Shown here: positions 1-11,063 of the stretch, in pieces | Position numbering within the stretch: the stretch's first letter is position 1 | How the letters are laid out: every line of letters starts with the position of its first letter | Assembly: GCA_902702965.1 (NCBI GenBank) | Contig: CACRXP010000185.1 | Coordinates: 73,171-137,170, forward strand | DNA: 64,000 nt | Source: Spirometra erinaceieuropaei | Lineage: Eukaryota > Platyhelminthes > Cestoda > Diphyllobothriidea > Diphyllobothriidae | Direction: 5' to 3' | The notes under the pieces: model-generated | The model's database searches: none | What the model saw: the letters and a program-made list of their open reading frames with translations, nothing else | What the model was told of the DNA's origin: nothing | Made by a program: the position numbers and the translations under genes

Positions 1-272
1 TGATGAGTCGGCAACATTTGCTGCAGTATTATCCCTAGTCTTTGCCGAGAACCGCAACCCTTGATGTCTGTTAAATTATCTGATTCCATGTTTGACTGGT
101 GTACACTGGCGTGTAGTGTTTTAAAAGTCTAAACAGAATTCGATGCAGTATCTTATCTTACTCATCAAAAAACGACATCCATGGCCAATTTCTTCCTTTG
201 ATGTACCGATTGCAACGCACTGTTTAAAGACCGCACCAGCTAGGTTATTCACCAAGCGCACTGTCAGGAGGG
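1..272. other. No recognisable feature
   Basis: I see no coding, RNA or repeat signature here. The first bases resemble the start of a hammerhead core, but no GAAA partner follows at a workable distance. Confidence 0.5.
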
Positions 273-704
273 TTGGATAAACAAATTCAAAACGCTTTTT
301 ATCTGCTCAGCAATGTTGTCCTCAAAGGGTTACGAAAATATTCCGAACAAGGGTCACACCAGTGCCAACTTCAGAGTACTAGTCTCGGATATTTTCCATG
401 TACAGAAACAAACACTCACTTATCGGTGCCTGACGAAAGAAGAAAAGCTTTCGTAGGCGGAAATCGACCAGGGTTTTATCGTGTTGGTTGATTGCGTCTT
501 TACTTCCGTTTTACGGCTGCGCGATTTAAGTACCTTACTGGACGCACAATAAAGGGCCTGCTGTTCATGGATCGACTCGTGTTACCTGGAGCATACCCTG
601 GGGCTCTCGAAAAAAACCTGGAAAACCAGTCACCACTGAAAGAGTTAGCGCGTTATCCATCTGGCCACCATTTCGCTGACATAAAAATCAAAAGCCGCAG
701 CTAA
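273..704 (+). other. Open frame with one internal TGA, unrecognised
   Basis: One frame stays open for about 144 codons, broken only by a TGA at 489-491. The two halves are 72 and 70 residues. I recognise no domain, signal peptide or membrane segment, and the composition is like the flanks. It could be a chance frame or a worn transposon fragment. No function is assigned. Confidence 0.1.
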
Positions 705-923
705 AACAAATTAAGCTACGCTGTCTGCACTCGTTAATCCAGAATGCAATTCTCTAAGTTTGTCTATTCTTCTTCCCTCTATCATATGAGAGATTTGGCG
801 AAGCACCCAAAAATGCTTATTGTGTGTGCGCTGGGCAAATGTGGTATGAGATTTCTCAGTTTCTGTTTTTAAATCTGCATCCGGACGCTTTATAGAATTT
901 CTTGCCCGCTGACTCTACACTTA

Positions 924-1081
924 GCACAAGATATCCTCTGTTAAATATCTCAATTATTTCAGGTCAAGAACACGCTTGCTTTCCGAACTATGATATAAAG
1001 TGGCACAGGATATCCTCTTTTTAATATCTCAAACATTTCAGGTCAAGAACACCCTCGCTTTCCGAACTATGATATAAAGAG
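924..1081. repeat. Tandem duplication, 79-bp unit, two copies
   Basis: Two adjacent copies begin at 924 and 1003 and both end in the words CCGAACTATGATATAAAG. They differ at a handful of positions, so the duplication is fairly young compared with the surrounding repeats. The DNA either side is AT-rich and unremarkable. Confidence 0.8.
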
Positions 1082-1480
1082 GCCCAATTTCCTTTTTATT
1101 GTGTCTAAACATCTATTTTTCACATATTTAAATCTTTGCTCACTAAAGAATCTGTGGTTGCTTTTGACGATATTCTTTAAATTAGTAAAATATCTATATT
1201 TGAATACTTAGAATTTCCATCAATTAATTTTGTTTTTTAGTTTTAACGACAGATAACAAACATTAGTCGATTTTGTTCTTTTTATCATTTAGCTGCTAAC
1301 CGAAGATTATCAGCAGGTTCTCCTTTTTTTAGAAAATTGGCCAAAAATAGTGGGATTACATTTAGACCGGAAAAGTCTGCTTTGGAGTGTTATAACCCGA
1401 CGGGCAAACGGAAGAGATGGAAAGCGAATTCTGGGAACAACCGGTTCATTCTCACAGTCCGCGAACGCACGGCTTTTCGA
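1082..1480. other. AT-rich DNA without recognisable feature
   Basis: Short frames on both strands at about 1310-1530 overlap each other and match nothing I know. Confidence 0.5.
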
Positions 1481-2080
1481 CGAGGTTTGGTTCTGCAACC
1501 CCACCTGAAAGATAACACAGGGTTAGCTTACTAAAGCAATATTAGTTAACAAACCTAACTTAAACACTCGCTGGATAAGGAAGGACAAAAGTGCGCAAGC
1601 AGAGTTCGAAGCACGCGCAGGGAAGCGAGTGAAAGTGGCGTGTACACACTCCCCCTCCACACAGCCACTGGCCGGACTGAGAGGATAAGGAAGGCGCAAT
1701 CACAACTGGAAGGCCACGGAAAGAACTTCGTGGTAATTCGCAGTGCATGGGCACCGCAGTGGAAACCACGCAGTTCCATACCGTCCGAACAATTTCACTA
1801 GTTGATCTATCTAGCCACCCGCTGGATTAGGATATTGAAGAGGGCACAAGATGTACTGGAAGCACGCGCAGGGGAGCGCGTGTGAACTGATACCTGAAGT
1901 GACCGAGGCTGGTGTATATGCACTCTAACCCCCTGAAACAGTCACTCGCTAAATCAACCATTGTAGGGGAAATACAAATACGTAATATTTGTAAAGTTAG
2001 TGTACTCGCAACCAATAATTTTTTTGAAAGATGACCACGTGATATCACTCAGGTGGGGCTGTAGGACCAAATCTCACCGG
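1481..2080. mobile_element. Inverted-repeat element K1, non-autonomous
   Basis: The left end reads GGTTTGGTTCTGCAACCCCA and the right end, reverse-complemented, is nearly the same with GATTTGGTCCTACAGCCCCA. These form imperfect terminal inverted repeats of about 25-30 bp. A second copy with the same layout lies at 54067-54700 and a shortened relative at 45410-45712. The interior holds sub-repeats such as GAAGCACGCGCAGGG near 1607 and 1858, and no transposase frame. I infer a MITE-like DNA transposon derivative; the superfamily is not clear because no target-site duplication is obvious. Confidence 0.6.
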
Positions 2081-2819
2081 TTTTTCAACTAAAAAGACGC
2101 TTTGCTCATTTCGGGTCTTGAGCGTTCTGGGACATTCCAGCCTGCGGCTTGTGAATCGTGGAGAGCATTCCAGAACATGCCGGTTACGGATTGGCCATTG
2201 CGTGCGGGAGAACCCCCTCGCGAAGCAATATCAGTGTTTCACCGGTCATGCGTGGTCGGAGACACCACGCGAGCTCGATGCTGTAGTGTTCGCTGGTCGA
2301 CTGTTCAATTTCACGCGTCTATGTCGCTGCCAGTTTGGCGCGCCAAGGGCTAAAGTGGGTGGTGTAGCGACCGAGGACGTCAGGGGTAGCACACACCAAA
2401 GTAAGGAAACGCTGAGAGGAGTTCCCGGCGGAGATAGATCTGAACAGAACTGTTAGCATCCCTTGATATCCATTCACACGCAGGAGAAGAAGGTACGTTA
2501 AGTAAGGGATATAGTATGATAAAACGAGATGCGCACGGGAAATATGTATAATAATTGTTAATAGTACAAACAGGACGAGTTACTACAGTGGAGTAACCTG
2601 TCTGGGTGGAGAAGCGATACCGACATGCCAGTTAATTAACCGGTGGGGAACGCAGCGCTGTGGCCAACTGCAGGGAAGGGCCGAGGGAGGTGTCGACGTA
2701 GAGAGAAGGAGAACGGTACGGGAAAGGGAGTCAGCGGAAGTGAGAGGAAGGGACACCGGCCATCATCACCAGCCCGCGGTTACGCCATCTCCATCCTAGG
2801 TTCGCGCGCCGAAGAGTGT
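2081..2819. other. GC-rich DNA, possible LTR-element flank
   Basis: The stretch upstream of the integrase relic has overlapping open frames of 83 and 112 codons at 2102-2456 with no recognisable domain. It may be the remaining non-coding or 5-prime part of the same retroelement, but I see no convincing LTR pair or primer binding site. Confidence 0.25.
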
Positions 2820-3066
2820 TACAGCATTCAAACAACCCTGTTTAGGTCATGGGGCGTTACAGTGGAAGTTTGTGATGGCGTGGCAGCTGCCACCGACATA
2901 ACGGCAAGGAAGACGGGGGAGCTCATCTCAAGAGATGGCCTTCCTACGGCGATTGTGACGGATAACGACACTCACTTGATATCATTTTTTCAACTGTCAT
3001 GCCAGAAATGGGAGATCCAACAGGTGATGTCACCATAATTTCAGCCCAACTTTAATGGCCGGACAG
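2820..3066 (+). pseudogene. Gypsy-like LTR retrotransposon integrase core, fragment
   Basis: The frame ending at 3038 contains GLPTAIVTDNDTHLISFFQ followed by CQKWEIQ and SP, which is the arrangement around the second catalytic aspartate of retroviral-type (DDE) integrases of Ty3/gypsy elements. The usual glycine after TDN is Asp here. Directly past the TAA stop the same frame continues with a segment resembling the HPQSNGQAER region (here QPNFNGRTED), so the stop is a lesion in one domain. Only about 80 residues of a roughly 200-residue core remain. Reverse transcriptase, RNase H and gag were not found. It is a dead relic; which gypsy clade it belongs to is unknown. Confidence 0.65.
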
Positions 3067-3539
3067 AAGATGTAAGATGTTTATTGTATTGTTGCATAAT
3101 GAAAATCGTGTCAAAGAACTACAATTTAGCCCAACGAAAAATAACTCTGCCTTTTACAGTAAGCACCTTCCGTTTTACGAATTGGGTCTTAGTCGTCTTT
3201 CTCGGCAAGGATAGATGCCAACCAGTGGAACAATTGTGATTTTCGCATGAGATGGATTTTGGCGTGACCCACTTGTAATACACTTACTTGACACTCTTTG
3301 TACGTTTTAGCGGCGTGTTGGCTTGATAGATGACTAGGCATCTGAAGTTCTCCCACAACACATCCACCGTTTTCTCAACCGACATGAAACCTTCTTGATA
3401 AACCCAAAGTTCACATGGATGAGAATTGTTGCAGTATCGGGAGATGGAGGTTCACCGACAAGGTTAGGGGAAGCACTCGTCCTTTTGCGACTTGGGATTC
3501 GATCTAGAGCCCTCGCACGCAGTCTCAAGGCAATACAGG
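3067..3539. other. No recognisable feature
   Basis: Unique-looking DNA between the integrase relic and a minus-strand SINE. No supported gene. Confidence 0.4.
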
Positions 3540-3675
3540 AGGGAATGCCGACAAACACAAGGCACAATGGGGTGGCTCTTTCAAACTTATTAGTAATCGT
3601 CAGTCGGTCACATTCACCACGAGTTCGCAGTGGTTGGAGTCCAAACCGCGATTATTTGGTCACGCAGCGTTCTTA
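3540..3675 (-). mobile_element. SINE body (S1), severed from its head
   Basis: Read on the minus strand, this carries the middle and 3-prime tail of the tRNA-related SINE seen several times in the window: a GACGANNACTAATAAG block followed by a tail ending in TTGTGTTTGTCGGCATTCC. The tRNA-like head is missing here and is found beyond the palindromic element, at 4668-4715. The SINE was therefore cut in two by that insertion. Confidence 0.6.
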
Positions 3676-4667
3676 CAGTGAGTGATCGATCTCGTGAAAT
3701 GTTGGCTTAAATTCTTAAATGCGTTTTAAATTTGGAAGGATTACTTAAGCGCAGTTGTAATGCTGACCTTCTTGCGGCATAATCCTATAACAATTCGAAC
3801 TCGGCAGGATGTCAGCTTTCGAATCCATTGCTTTTCAGACTATCGTAGAAACCGTCCTCGGCAAGAAGTGGCCACATAAGTAACATGCATTGTTCTCATT
3901 GATTTTCGACGGTCTTGCAAATTCAAATATTTTTCTAGAAACCGCGAGCGAAAGTATGCTTTTCCAGTCCTTTGATAGACAATCACATCATCTTCATATT
4001 TTTCACTCGAAGGAGGAGTATAAAGGGGTTTTAAAAAAGTTTCTTAATTTGAGATTTTTTAAGACCGAGCTAGGCCCATTCATACAGCATCGTGCCTGTA
4101 TGTTTACGACTGCTCCTAATGAAATCTTCAACATAATCCACATCCATTGCAAAATCTTATGGACTCTATATGATATGTTTTAAAAGGCGTAGAAAAACAT
4201 GGAATTTTCGTTTCACGGAGCGCATGCAACTTGTGGACTGAAATTACTGAGCGTTAATGAAACGACTGATCAGGCTCCAAATTACTCGGGGATTAGAAAA
4301 CTTTTTCAAAATCTAATTATACTCCTCCTTCGAGTAAAAAAATATGAAGATGACGTGGTTGTCTATCGAAGGACTGAAAAAAGCATACTTTTGCTCGCGG
4401 TTTCTATAGAATATTTTTGAATTTGCAAGATCATCGAAAATCAACGAGAAAAATGCATGCTACATAAGTTGCCGCTTATTACCGCGGACGGTTTCTACGA
4501 GAGTCTGAAAATCAGTGTATTCAAAAGCTGACATCCTGCCGAGTTCGAAATATTATATGATTATACCGCAAGAAAATCCGTATTACAACAGCGCTTAAGT
4601 AATCCTTCCTAATCGGAAACGAATTTCAGAACTTCAGCCAATATTTCATGAGACTAGTCACTCACTG
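3676..4667. mobile_element. Palindromic MITE, subfamily B, copy B1 (complete)
   Basis: The element starts CAGTGAGTGATCGATCTCGT and ends with the inverse, TCACTCACTG, flanked by TA on both sides (3674-3675 and 4668-4669). The two arms are each about 360 bp and imperfectly complementary through their whole length. They flank a non-palindromic centre of roughly 250 bp. TA target sites and CAGT ends are the pattern of the Tc1/mariner (IS630) superfamily. There is no transposase, so it must be non-autonomous. Open frames inside it are by-products of the arms. It interrupts SINE S1. Confidence 0.85.
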
Positions 4668-4715
4668 TAGGTTTGGCGCTCCACCATCGAGTCGTAGGCC
4701 TCTTTTCCTGATCAG
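4668..4715 (-). mobile_element. SINE head (S1), displaced
   Basis: On the minus strand this reads as the tRNA-like start of the SINE (GGAAAAGAGGCCTACGACTC), ending at the TA next to the palindromic element. Joined conceptually to 3540-3673 it gives the standard SINE order, which shows that the palindromic element is younger than this SINE copy. Confidence 0.5.
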
Positions 4716-5955
4716 CATGCCATTGCAAGAAGGGACTCTTGCGGTCTGATTGTCATTTCAGAACAAAAACCGAATTATACATTCTTTGGTTAATTTATTC
4801 CGATGCATTACTATGGACACAGATCCGCACCACTGACCGCACTCTCTCTTCCCTCTCCCAGCTCTAATCGGTGACAAGTAGCTTCATTTTCACCTTCAGC
4901 CGGTCTCATAACTCAGAGGTAGGAGCAGAAATACTAGAAATTTAAATAGGCACGAGTTCTCCCGCGGGAAACAGGAATTTGTCGTTAAAACCAAATGTCT
5001 TTACTTTATACTGTTTAGTACTGCAGATGTGCACATGGCCACCTCTGCTAGCCTCTCAACTCAGTGGAACTAGCATCACACCGTACAGAAGGCAGCCAAT
5101 GTCGCCTGTTGGCTTGGACTCCCGAAGCCAGCCTCGCATTCGGCTACTTCAACATAATCGCACTTCAATCGGTCAGCGCTCCACGTTGGAGCTATCGATC
5201 GCCACTTTCGTCTGCCTTGGGTTGAATCTCTGCTTGGCAGTACAGCCCTACAAGAGCGTATTGAGAGAACCGTACGTCACCAAATTAAAAGACTACCATC
5301 AAACGGCAGCTTTTGCATGCATCGGCAATTTTGAATAAATTAGCATGCGATGGCATGACGGCTTTTACTCTTTTGAGTGCGTCGCAGAAGTATAAGTCAT
5401 TATTTGCCCAGTGAACGGCTCCCAATTATCTTGTAAATTTGCATAAATTAAACTAACTTGCCTAGAACAAACAGGCCAAGGCAACGTTTATTGCTGCATT
5501 AATTGAAAAGTAGGTCGGCCTGAAGTGAAATCTTTGCAAAAAACGAATGGTTTAAATTTAATTTATCGCAAATAAAAAAACTTTCAGTATTTTCTATGAA
5601 CTGCCGTTTCAGAGCGGCCGACTAACACCACCGAAAACAACGTAATGTTGACCAGAAGTTCAAGGACACTCTAACATTCAAAGTCCACCAATGGCGTCCG
5701 CACAAACAAAGTACTTTAGTGAGAAATTCTTTGTCACACAATCGGAAAATCGTTTGTGCATATTTACCTTTTGTCCATCATACCTCACTATTTTTGGAAA
5801 AATATTTATTTTTGCGGTCCTGAGAACAATAGTTCAAGGGCGGGGACTTTTTCTCCGGCCAACTGCACGTCGCGGAAAGAAATATTAGTCGATGTCGGCA
5901 GAAAGAGGTGTTCAAGGACGTTGTTGGGAGGAAGGAACTGCGATCGCTGACGCAA
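4716..5955. other. No supported gene
   Basis: A 119-codon frame at 4979-5338 has no recognisable domain. A stretch near 4990-5045 faintly resembles part of the Helitron helicase DNA at 36.47 kb. AT-rich toward 5600. Confidence 0.35.
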
Positions 5956-5956
5956 A

Positions 5957-6010
5957 AGTTTTAGACGTCTGACTTTTCCATTCTCATTCGAACCCTTCAC
6001 CAGAGACAGC
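5957..6010 (-). ncRNA. Degenerate hammerhead-type motif at a Penelope terminus
   Basis: The minus strand reads CTGGTGA, GGGTTCGAATGAGAATGG, then AAAAGTCAGACGTC. This lines up with the core CTGATGA, stem II, GAAACGTC seen at better-preserved sites in this window. Two core positions are altered, so activity is unlikely. It lies about 300 bp past the GIY-YIG relic on the same strand, where the terminal ribozyme of a Penelope-like element belongs. Confidence 0.5.
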
Positions 6011-6300
6011 CAGTGACTGTCTCTGATAATGCATTTGCTCGAGTTATGTTCCGTCGCTGTAAGGCGACCTAGCAGGATGCTGGCATACGCATATGGAGCT
6101 CAGGGCCGTCCAGGGTGGCCTGAGGGCTTGAGCAAATGCTCTCCACCAACGCGAGGATGAGTTGACCAACCCACCGTCTACTGCCACTCCCGCCACAAAT
6201 GTCCGCTGGGGCAGATCCTCGGATTACCTCAGCGACACTATATGAATAAATCAAATCACTTTGATGAAGTCTACCAGGCCGCCGCTGTCAACCAAGCTTG

Positions 6301-6567
6301 TTACAATTGCCCTAGAGATGGACTTTCCATGCCCCGATTCAGGCAGACGGAATGGTGTTTCCACACATGTGCGAATAGCCGCCCAGTCGTTCGATCACTA
6401 TAACCTGTCTCAGAGGAGCAAGTGAGGGCGAAGATATTTATATGGGTATCATTGCGGAAAATGGATGAGCCAATACCTTGCAGCATAGTGACTGCCTTGG
6501 GATTAATAGTAGAAAATGTAACTATTTTGAGGTAAGTGGATCTACCAGAACTCAAGCATTTTCCCAT
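6301..6567 (-). pseudogene. Penelope-like element GIY-YIG endonuclease, relic
   Basis: The 88-residue frame contains INIFALTCSSETGYSDRTTG, then RLFAHVWKHHSVCLNRG. This matches the GIY-YIG endonuclease pattern of Penelope-like retroelements (usually IYSFTCSCGxxYIGRTTRRL...RIREHHPAWL). The YIGR core has become YSDR, so it is probably dead. In intact elements this domain nicks target DNA for reverse transcription and follows the reverse transcriptase; no reverse transcriptase is visible upstream. Confidence 0.65.
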
Positions 6568-6719
6568 TTCTTCTCATATGGTTATTTCTGCAAGTCTAGA
6601 AGTGACACTTTTGTTTCTCAGATGTCATAACAATATGAATTTTCATGAGCACTCCCAATTTAAATGGGAGACCGAAAACGAAATCTCCCACACTGTTAAC
6701 GAAATTTTTACCGTTTAAC

Positions 6720-7289
6720 ATCAGCCGAAGCATCTAATTTCTACCCTTCTGTATGCTACTGGAAGCATTTTGGACACTAGGCGAGAGAAGAAACAAAAAC
6801 ACGCTTGAATCATTGCAGAAGCGTAAACAAAACCACTCTTTTCTGTTTAACCCGCGTAACTTCGCGCATTTTACGCGGGGCAACATGGCCGCCAGAAATA
6901 TCGCATAAAACGTGGTCGCTCACACTAGGCTTTAGCAGCTAATGTCAGCCGGCCAGATCCATGTTCAAGGTCGGAAGCGAGGACTACAAAAGCGGCACAT
7001 ATCTCGCGCGGTTGTCTGCCCTAAGCGGGCCAATAACAAGCCTCATTCACGTTAAAGCAGTACCGCTTTCGGAGTTTCATTGGGTCGCCACTAGCGCTTT
7101 CATGCGCATTATTGCGAACTGCCCCCCACAAAGCCTCATGCGCTTGAGCAGAATAGCCTGCCAATCACTGGGGTTAAAATGTCGCCAGACGGTTTGGCCG
7201 TCATTGCCGACGATGTCCACCGTGTGCCCCGTATCGGGGTGAGAGCAGGGACGGTGACTTGCATATGGTTTAGTTTCTAATGGTAGTGA
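6720..7289. other. No supported gene
   Basis: A 93-codon frame at 6961-7242 shows no recognisable domain. Confidence 0.35.
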
Positions 7290-7480
7290 ACCTCCGCAAG
7301 ATCTGCCGTACTCTCTCCTTCTCTCCCACCTGGATCCTGTGTCAATACGGAGCCAAGAAGACCGGAGAGGAGGGGGGAGAGTTCGGACGGTTGGCCCGAC
7401 CAGAACCAGCGCCTAGATGTACCACCATCCTCTGGTCCATAACAGACACTAACCAGGATTCTACACAACAGTAAAAGGGG
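7290..7480 (+). repeat. Dispersed repeat R, copy 1
   Basis: The order of words here (CCGYACTCTCTC, CTACCTGGRT, GTGTCAAKACRGAG, AAGAAGAYCGGAG, a G-run, then GTRCCACCA) recurs at 27200-27330. Homopolymer G-runs and CT-tracts accompany both copies. Non-coding; the origin is unknown. Confidence 0.55.
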
Positions 7481-7499
7481 AGGAGTGGCGCGGATCCCA

Positions 7500-8090
7500 C
7501 TGAGAGAGAGAGAGAGCCATAGAGTTCACACTAAGGGGGAGTCATTATAGCCTAACTCCCAGTCTACCAGTTCGCTACTCTACTTAACTACACACTGGGC
7601 TGACTGTGAGCCCGAGATGTCCCGTCATCTGGAAGCCTTTCAAGCCACAGCTTTTAGCGTCGCGTGATAGATTCAAGCGCGTCAGATTACGCGCTGGGAT
7701 CGTCGACATCCCAAGCATTAATCCATTATGCTAGCCGGCCAAAAGCCTGATGCCGAGAGTCGACGCAGTGGCTAAAGTGCCCATCTGCGCGCGACATGCA
7801 GGACCTGGTCGCCCAAACGTGTGCACTAGGACTGCACCCACCCACACAAGGGGGTAGCGGTTCGGGTCTGACAATCGTGAGAGGGCGCCATTAAGAAGGA
7901 GCCATTGTCGTCTGACTCTCAGTCCACCAGTCAGTCACTCAACTCTCAAACATACACTTTGGCTGCCTGGGTGGTCTGAGTTGAAGCGTCAGTTGGCAGC
8001 CTTTCAGGCCACGCTTTTAGCGTACTGTGTAACTTTCTAGCGTGTCAGATTGCCCGTACTGAGGAATTATGTGTTGAGAGCCGGCCATAC
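7500..8090 (+). repeat. Diverged duplication, about 370-bp spacing
   Basis: The block 7520-7735 (AGTCATTATAGCCTAACTCC ... GGAAGCCTTTCAAGCCAC ... GCGTCAGATTACGC) is repeated with considerable divergence at 7888-8090 (AGCCATTGTCGTCTGACTCT ... GGCAGCCTTTCAGGCCACGC ... GTGTCAGATTGCCC). A GA microsatellite precedes the first copy. No coding signal. Confidence 0.55.
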
Positions 8091-8339
8091 TCACTCTACC
8101 CTGTCCCATGCACAATTGAGAATCTGTCAACGTACTAGTGCTGCGATTAGGCGCGGTGGTCGACAGAGCTAAAGACAGGTCGCCTGCGCGTGGCACGCAC
8201 GCGAATTGGTCCCCACCTGCATACGCCCATAATTTGCAGAAAGGATGGCAGGACGCTCGGATCAAACATGCAGCCGAAGGGCCACACGGAGGAAGGAGCC
8301 GAAAAACATACTTCCCACTTGGATGAGAAGTTCCGGTGA

Positions 8340-8990
8340 TGCGAGGTGTTAGCATTTATGTGTGGTGTATGTGGTGGTGGTGGCGAAATGTGTGGTTAAG
8401 CGGTTACGTCTGCGGCAGTTTACTGAAGGTTTTCACGAATGCGCATGCGGCCGAATAGGTCCATGCGATGGCTGAATGTGCAAAGGCTGTGCGAACAGTT
8501 AAGGCGATGGCGTTTGGTGTATGTCGGTGCTCTAGGCGAGGATTCGCCAGCCTCTGTGCGATGGATGTGTAAGAAACCGTTCAGACCTATGCGCGAGGTT
8601 AATGTGGGCAGGATAGACTAAGGGATGTTGGGTTGAGTATCCTTGTGGCGCTGCTAGTGGTGGGCACGTTGGTCGAGGTGAGGTGGATTTGGCTGGGGAT
8701 GGGAGGGTTGGTGGATGTGCATGCGTCGTTAGGTGTGTCCACACTGTGCTGAATTCCTCTACTGTGCATACGTATGCGACCGATCGGGCCCAACTCTGGG
8801 GTATGAGTGTGCGTGGACAGCGTAGACAGTGAAGGCGGATGGGGAGAGTGTATGTTGGGGGCTTCTGACTCTGGTGCGCCGGTCGCTTTGCGATGGAATC
8901 GCAAGTGACCAACCAGGCCGATGCGCAAAGTGAATGCGCGATCGACATAAGGACAGGTTAGGGCTGAACCGACTTACACAGATGCGTGAT
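8340..8990. repeat. G/T-rich tract with degenerate short repeats
   Basis: The plus strand is strongly enriched in G and T, with recurring words such as TGTGTGGT, GATGCGC, GTGCGATGG and ATGCGACCGATCGG. Long open frames on the minus strand here (109 and 138 codons) come from this composition: the pyrimidine-rich strand lacks stop codons. I read it as an old minisatellite-like tract. Confidence 0.4.
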
Positions 8991-10831
8991 TAAGACATGC
9001 AATGCCCGCATTTCTGTACCCATTTTAATCTATACCATTCTTCCTGAGTCGTTAAGTGTTTGTCGAGGACGCGTTCTATCGTCGAGCCTAACTCTGTTGG
9101 TCCGTCATCTGACATTCCAAAGGGGCTCTGAATGAGTCTGATTGTGCTGATTTCCACGGATCCATATTGCATCAGCTCACTGGCCTCATGTAAGGACATT
9201 TGATAAGGATTGGCTTTTTTTATCCTTTCAGGATGCCCGTGGGCCAGTCGTCAGCTGTCATTTATTAAGAAATCAAACGTTTATTGGAAAACTGCCCCGT
9301 AAGTCATCCGTAGTGGTTGTGGACATGGGGTCATAGACGTAGGATAAAAAAAAATGGAGACATGCCGGGCACCGTTGTCCATGAACGACCATTCGAGTAA
9401 ACTACATAGGCCTTGTTTTACGCAATACTACCTAGTGAAGCGGGAAAGACATAAACAGCAGGTCTTCGGCAACCGCACGGAGGTGGACGAACGGAGTTTT
9501 AGTCATATTCTGGAACTTGCTTCAAGGCCTCTATGCTGTCCACAACACCACCATAGCAGGATTCGACGCAGGGCATGTTTACAGCGAAGCATGACTACAC
9601 ACTGTTCGCACAGGTCGCGAAGTCGTGCTTGGAGAATCAGCATTCGATCGTCGAACTGGATATGGGCGTTGACTGAGTCCACCATATGCGCTGTCGCATA
9701 ACGATAAAAGTGGAGAAGCACCATGCATGGTAGCATTGACGTCCGATATATTACTGATTCTCGCAGCCGTATGGATTACAAGTAAAGAAGTGACAGACAA
9801 CTTCCACGAGGCCAAAGGGCTGAACAAATGCCCTACCCCTTTATTCACATGCCTAGAATGTGATTTGATCGTTTTCCGAAAAAGCCGCTCTATCCTGATT
9901 TGGGCTTCTGCGATAGTTTTTACTTTCTAGCAACCAGATAATTTTGCCACAACAAACTACAATATGTGGAGCCCGTTCCGCTAGAAAATAATTGCATTTG
10001 GATGAGGTTGAACGATCTTGCCGACAAATTAAACAGAACATCCGACTGGAATTCAAGTCGAGGGCTGAAAATTCGGGTCATTTCACACACAGAACGCACT
10101 TTCTGGCCACTGAGTTCTACGGTTTAGCGAGACTTTTACTAACCGCTATTGAGAACGATCATCCCTTTTTTCCTATTTTCCGACGCACCGGGCAAGAAAA
10201 CGAGATTCAATGGTGTAGCGAAATTGAGGTCTGAGCCTTTGTTTGTCCGAATGGACTTTGACCCTTGGGATTTCTTCTATCAAAAAAACACACCTATCCC
10301 CTATGTGCATATTCTCCTGGTGCGGTCCGCTACGCTTTTGGTTTTGAGCCCAACATTGCCGACAGACGTTGGATGACCCCTTTGCGTGACTTACACAAAT
10401 CCCTTTTTCAGTCTGATCGGTCCGCTGAGTTGCCAGCTGTTTGGCACGAGCCTTCTCTGAGTGAAAGCAGAGGTATTGGTAGCTCAGCAAAATCTAAATA
10501 TTACCGTTGCGTATAGTCTTTGCAATTTAAAACAATCTGCGCGTGAAAACGTCTCAGCTAATAGCCTCGGTGCCACTAATAGCAAGAGAGTTGGGGTACT
10601 AGAGACGACAGTTTGTGTCTGCTTTTGTGCGGTTTAAGTTTAACGCTGAGGGTCATTCCGTCCGGCGCCAGAGGACAAAGTCTGTAGCGGCCAGGGCATT
10701 GGCATGTGTTTTAACCACCGCAGTCATCAATCCAAATCCCAATTAGCGGGAAAGACGAAAGACGCCGCAATGAGGCCTTCATTTTGCGCATTGGGGTGGT
10801 CGAAAATGTGTGTTAACAGGGCTAAGTCGAA
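8991..10831. other. No recognised gene
   Basis: Several frames of 60-115 codons on both strands overlap one another (for example 9354-9701 plus and 9579-9848 minus). None carries a motif I recognise. There is no clear repeat family either. Confidence 0.35.
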
Positions 10832-11022
10832 AGAAAATTACCGACAAGAACAAGGGAGACTGGGATGGTCATTTCTGGCCTATTTGCAGTCGTCAATCAG
10901 CCTTACTGAGCCCAAGGTTTTGTCGGACCCAGGCCTCGAAACCGCGTCCTTTTATCATCGAGCAGTATTCAGTCCAACGCTCCGCCAATTGGGCAGCGGG
11001 CTTGTTGTCCTGTCGATACCAA
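10832..11022 (-). mobile_element. tRNA-derived SINE, S2
   Basis: The minus strand begins CGACAGGACAACAAGCCCGC and continues through a tRNA-like A-box region (CCAATTGGCGG) and a B-box-like GGTTTCGAGGC. It then runs through the conserved body GATTGACGACTGCAAATAGG to the tail TCTCCCTTGTTCTTGTCGGT. This is the same order as the copies near 12042, 18840, 49995 and 56420. SINEs of this kind are transcribed by RNA polymerase III and moved by other elements. It sits 41 bp from palindromic element A1. Confidence 0.7.
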
Positions 11023-11063
11023 GCCGGGAGAATGTGCGTTCGCCCCTCGTGTTAGGAGACATA

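Noticed and set aside
1..60. CTGATGAG-like start of the window as a hammerhead core
   Set aside because: No GAAA partner or helices at suitable spacing; the left flank is outside the window.
3890..4420. Protein genes inside the palindromic elements
   Set aside because: The frames lie in the MITE arms and centre, differ between copies and have no domain.
4990..5045. Helitron helicase fragment
   Set aside because: About 40 bp resembles 36470-36520, with an intervening insertion, but similarity does not extend either way.
8532..8948. A 138-codon minus-strand gene
   Set aside because: It coincides with the G/T-rich tract; absence of stops is explained by composition, and two frames are open at once.
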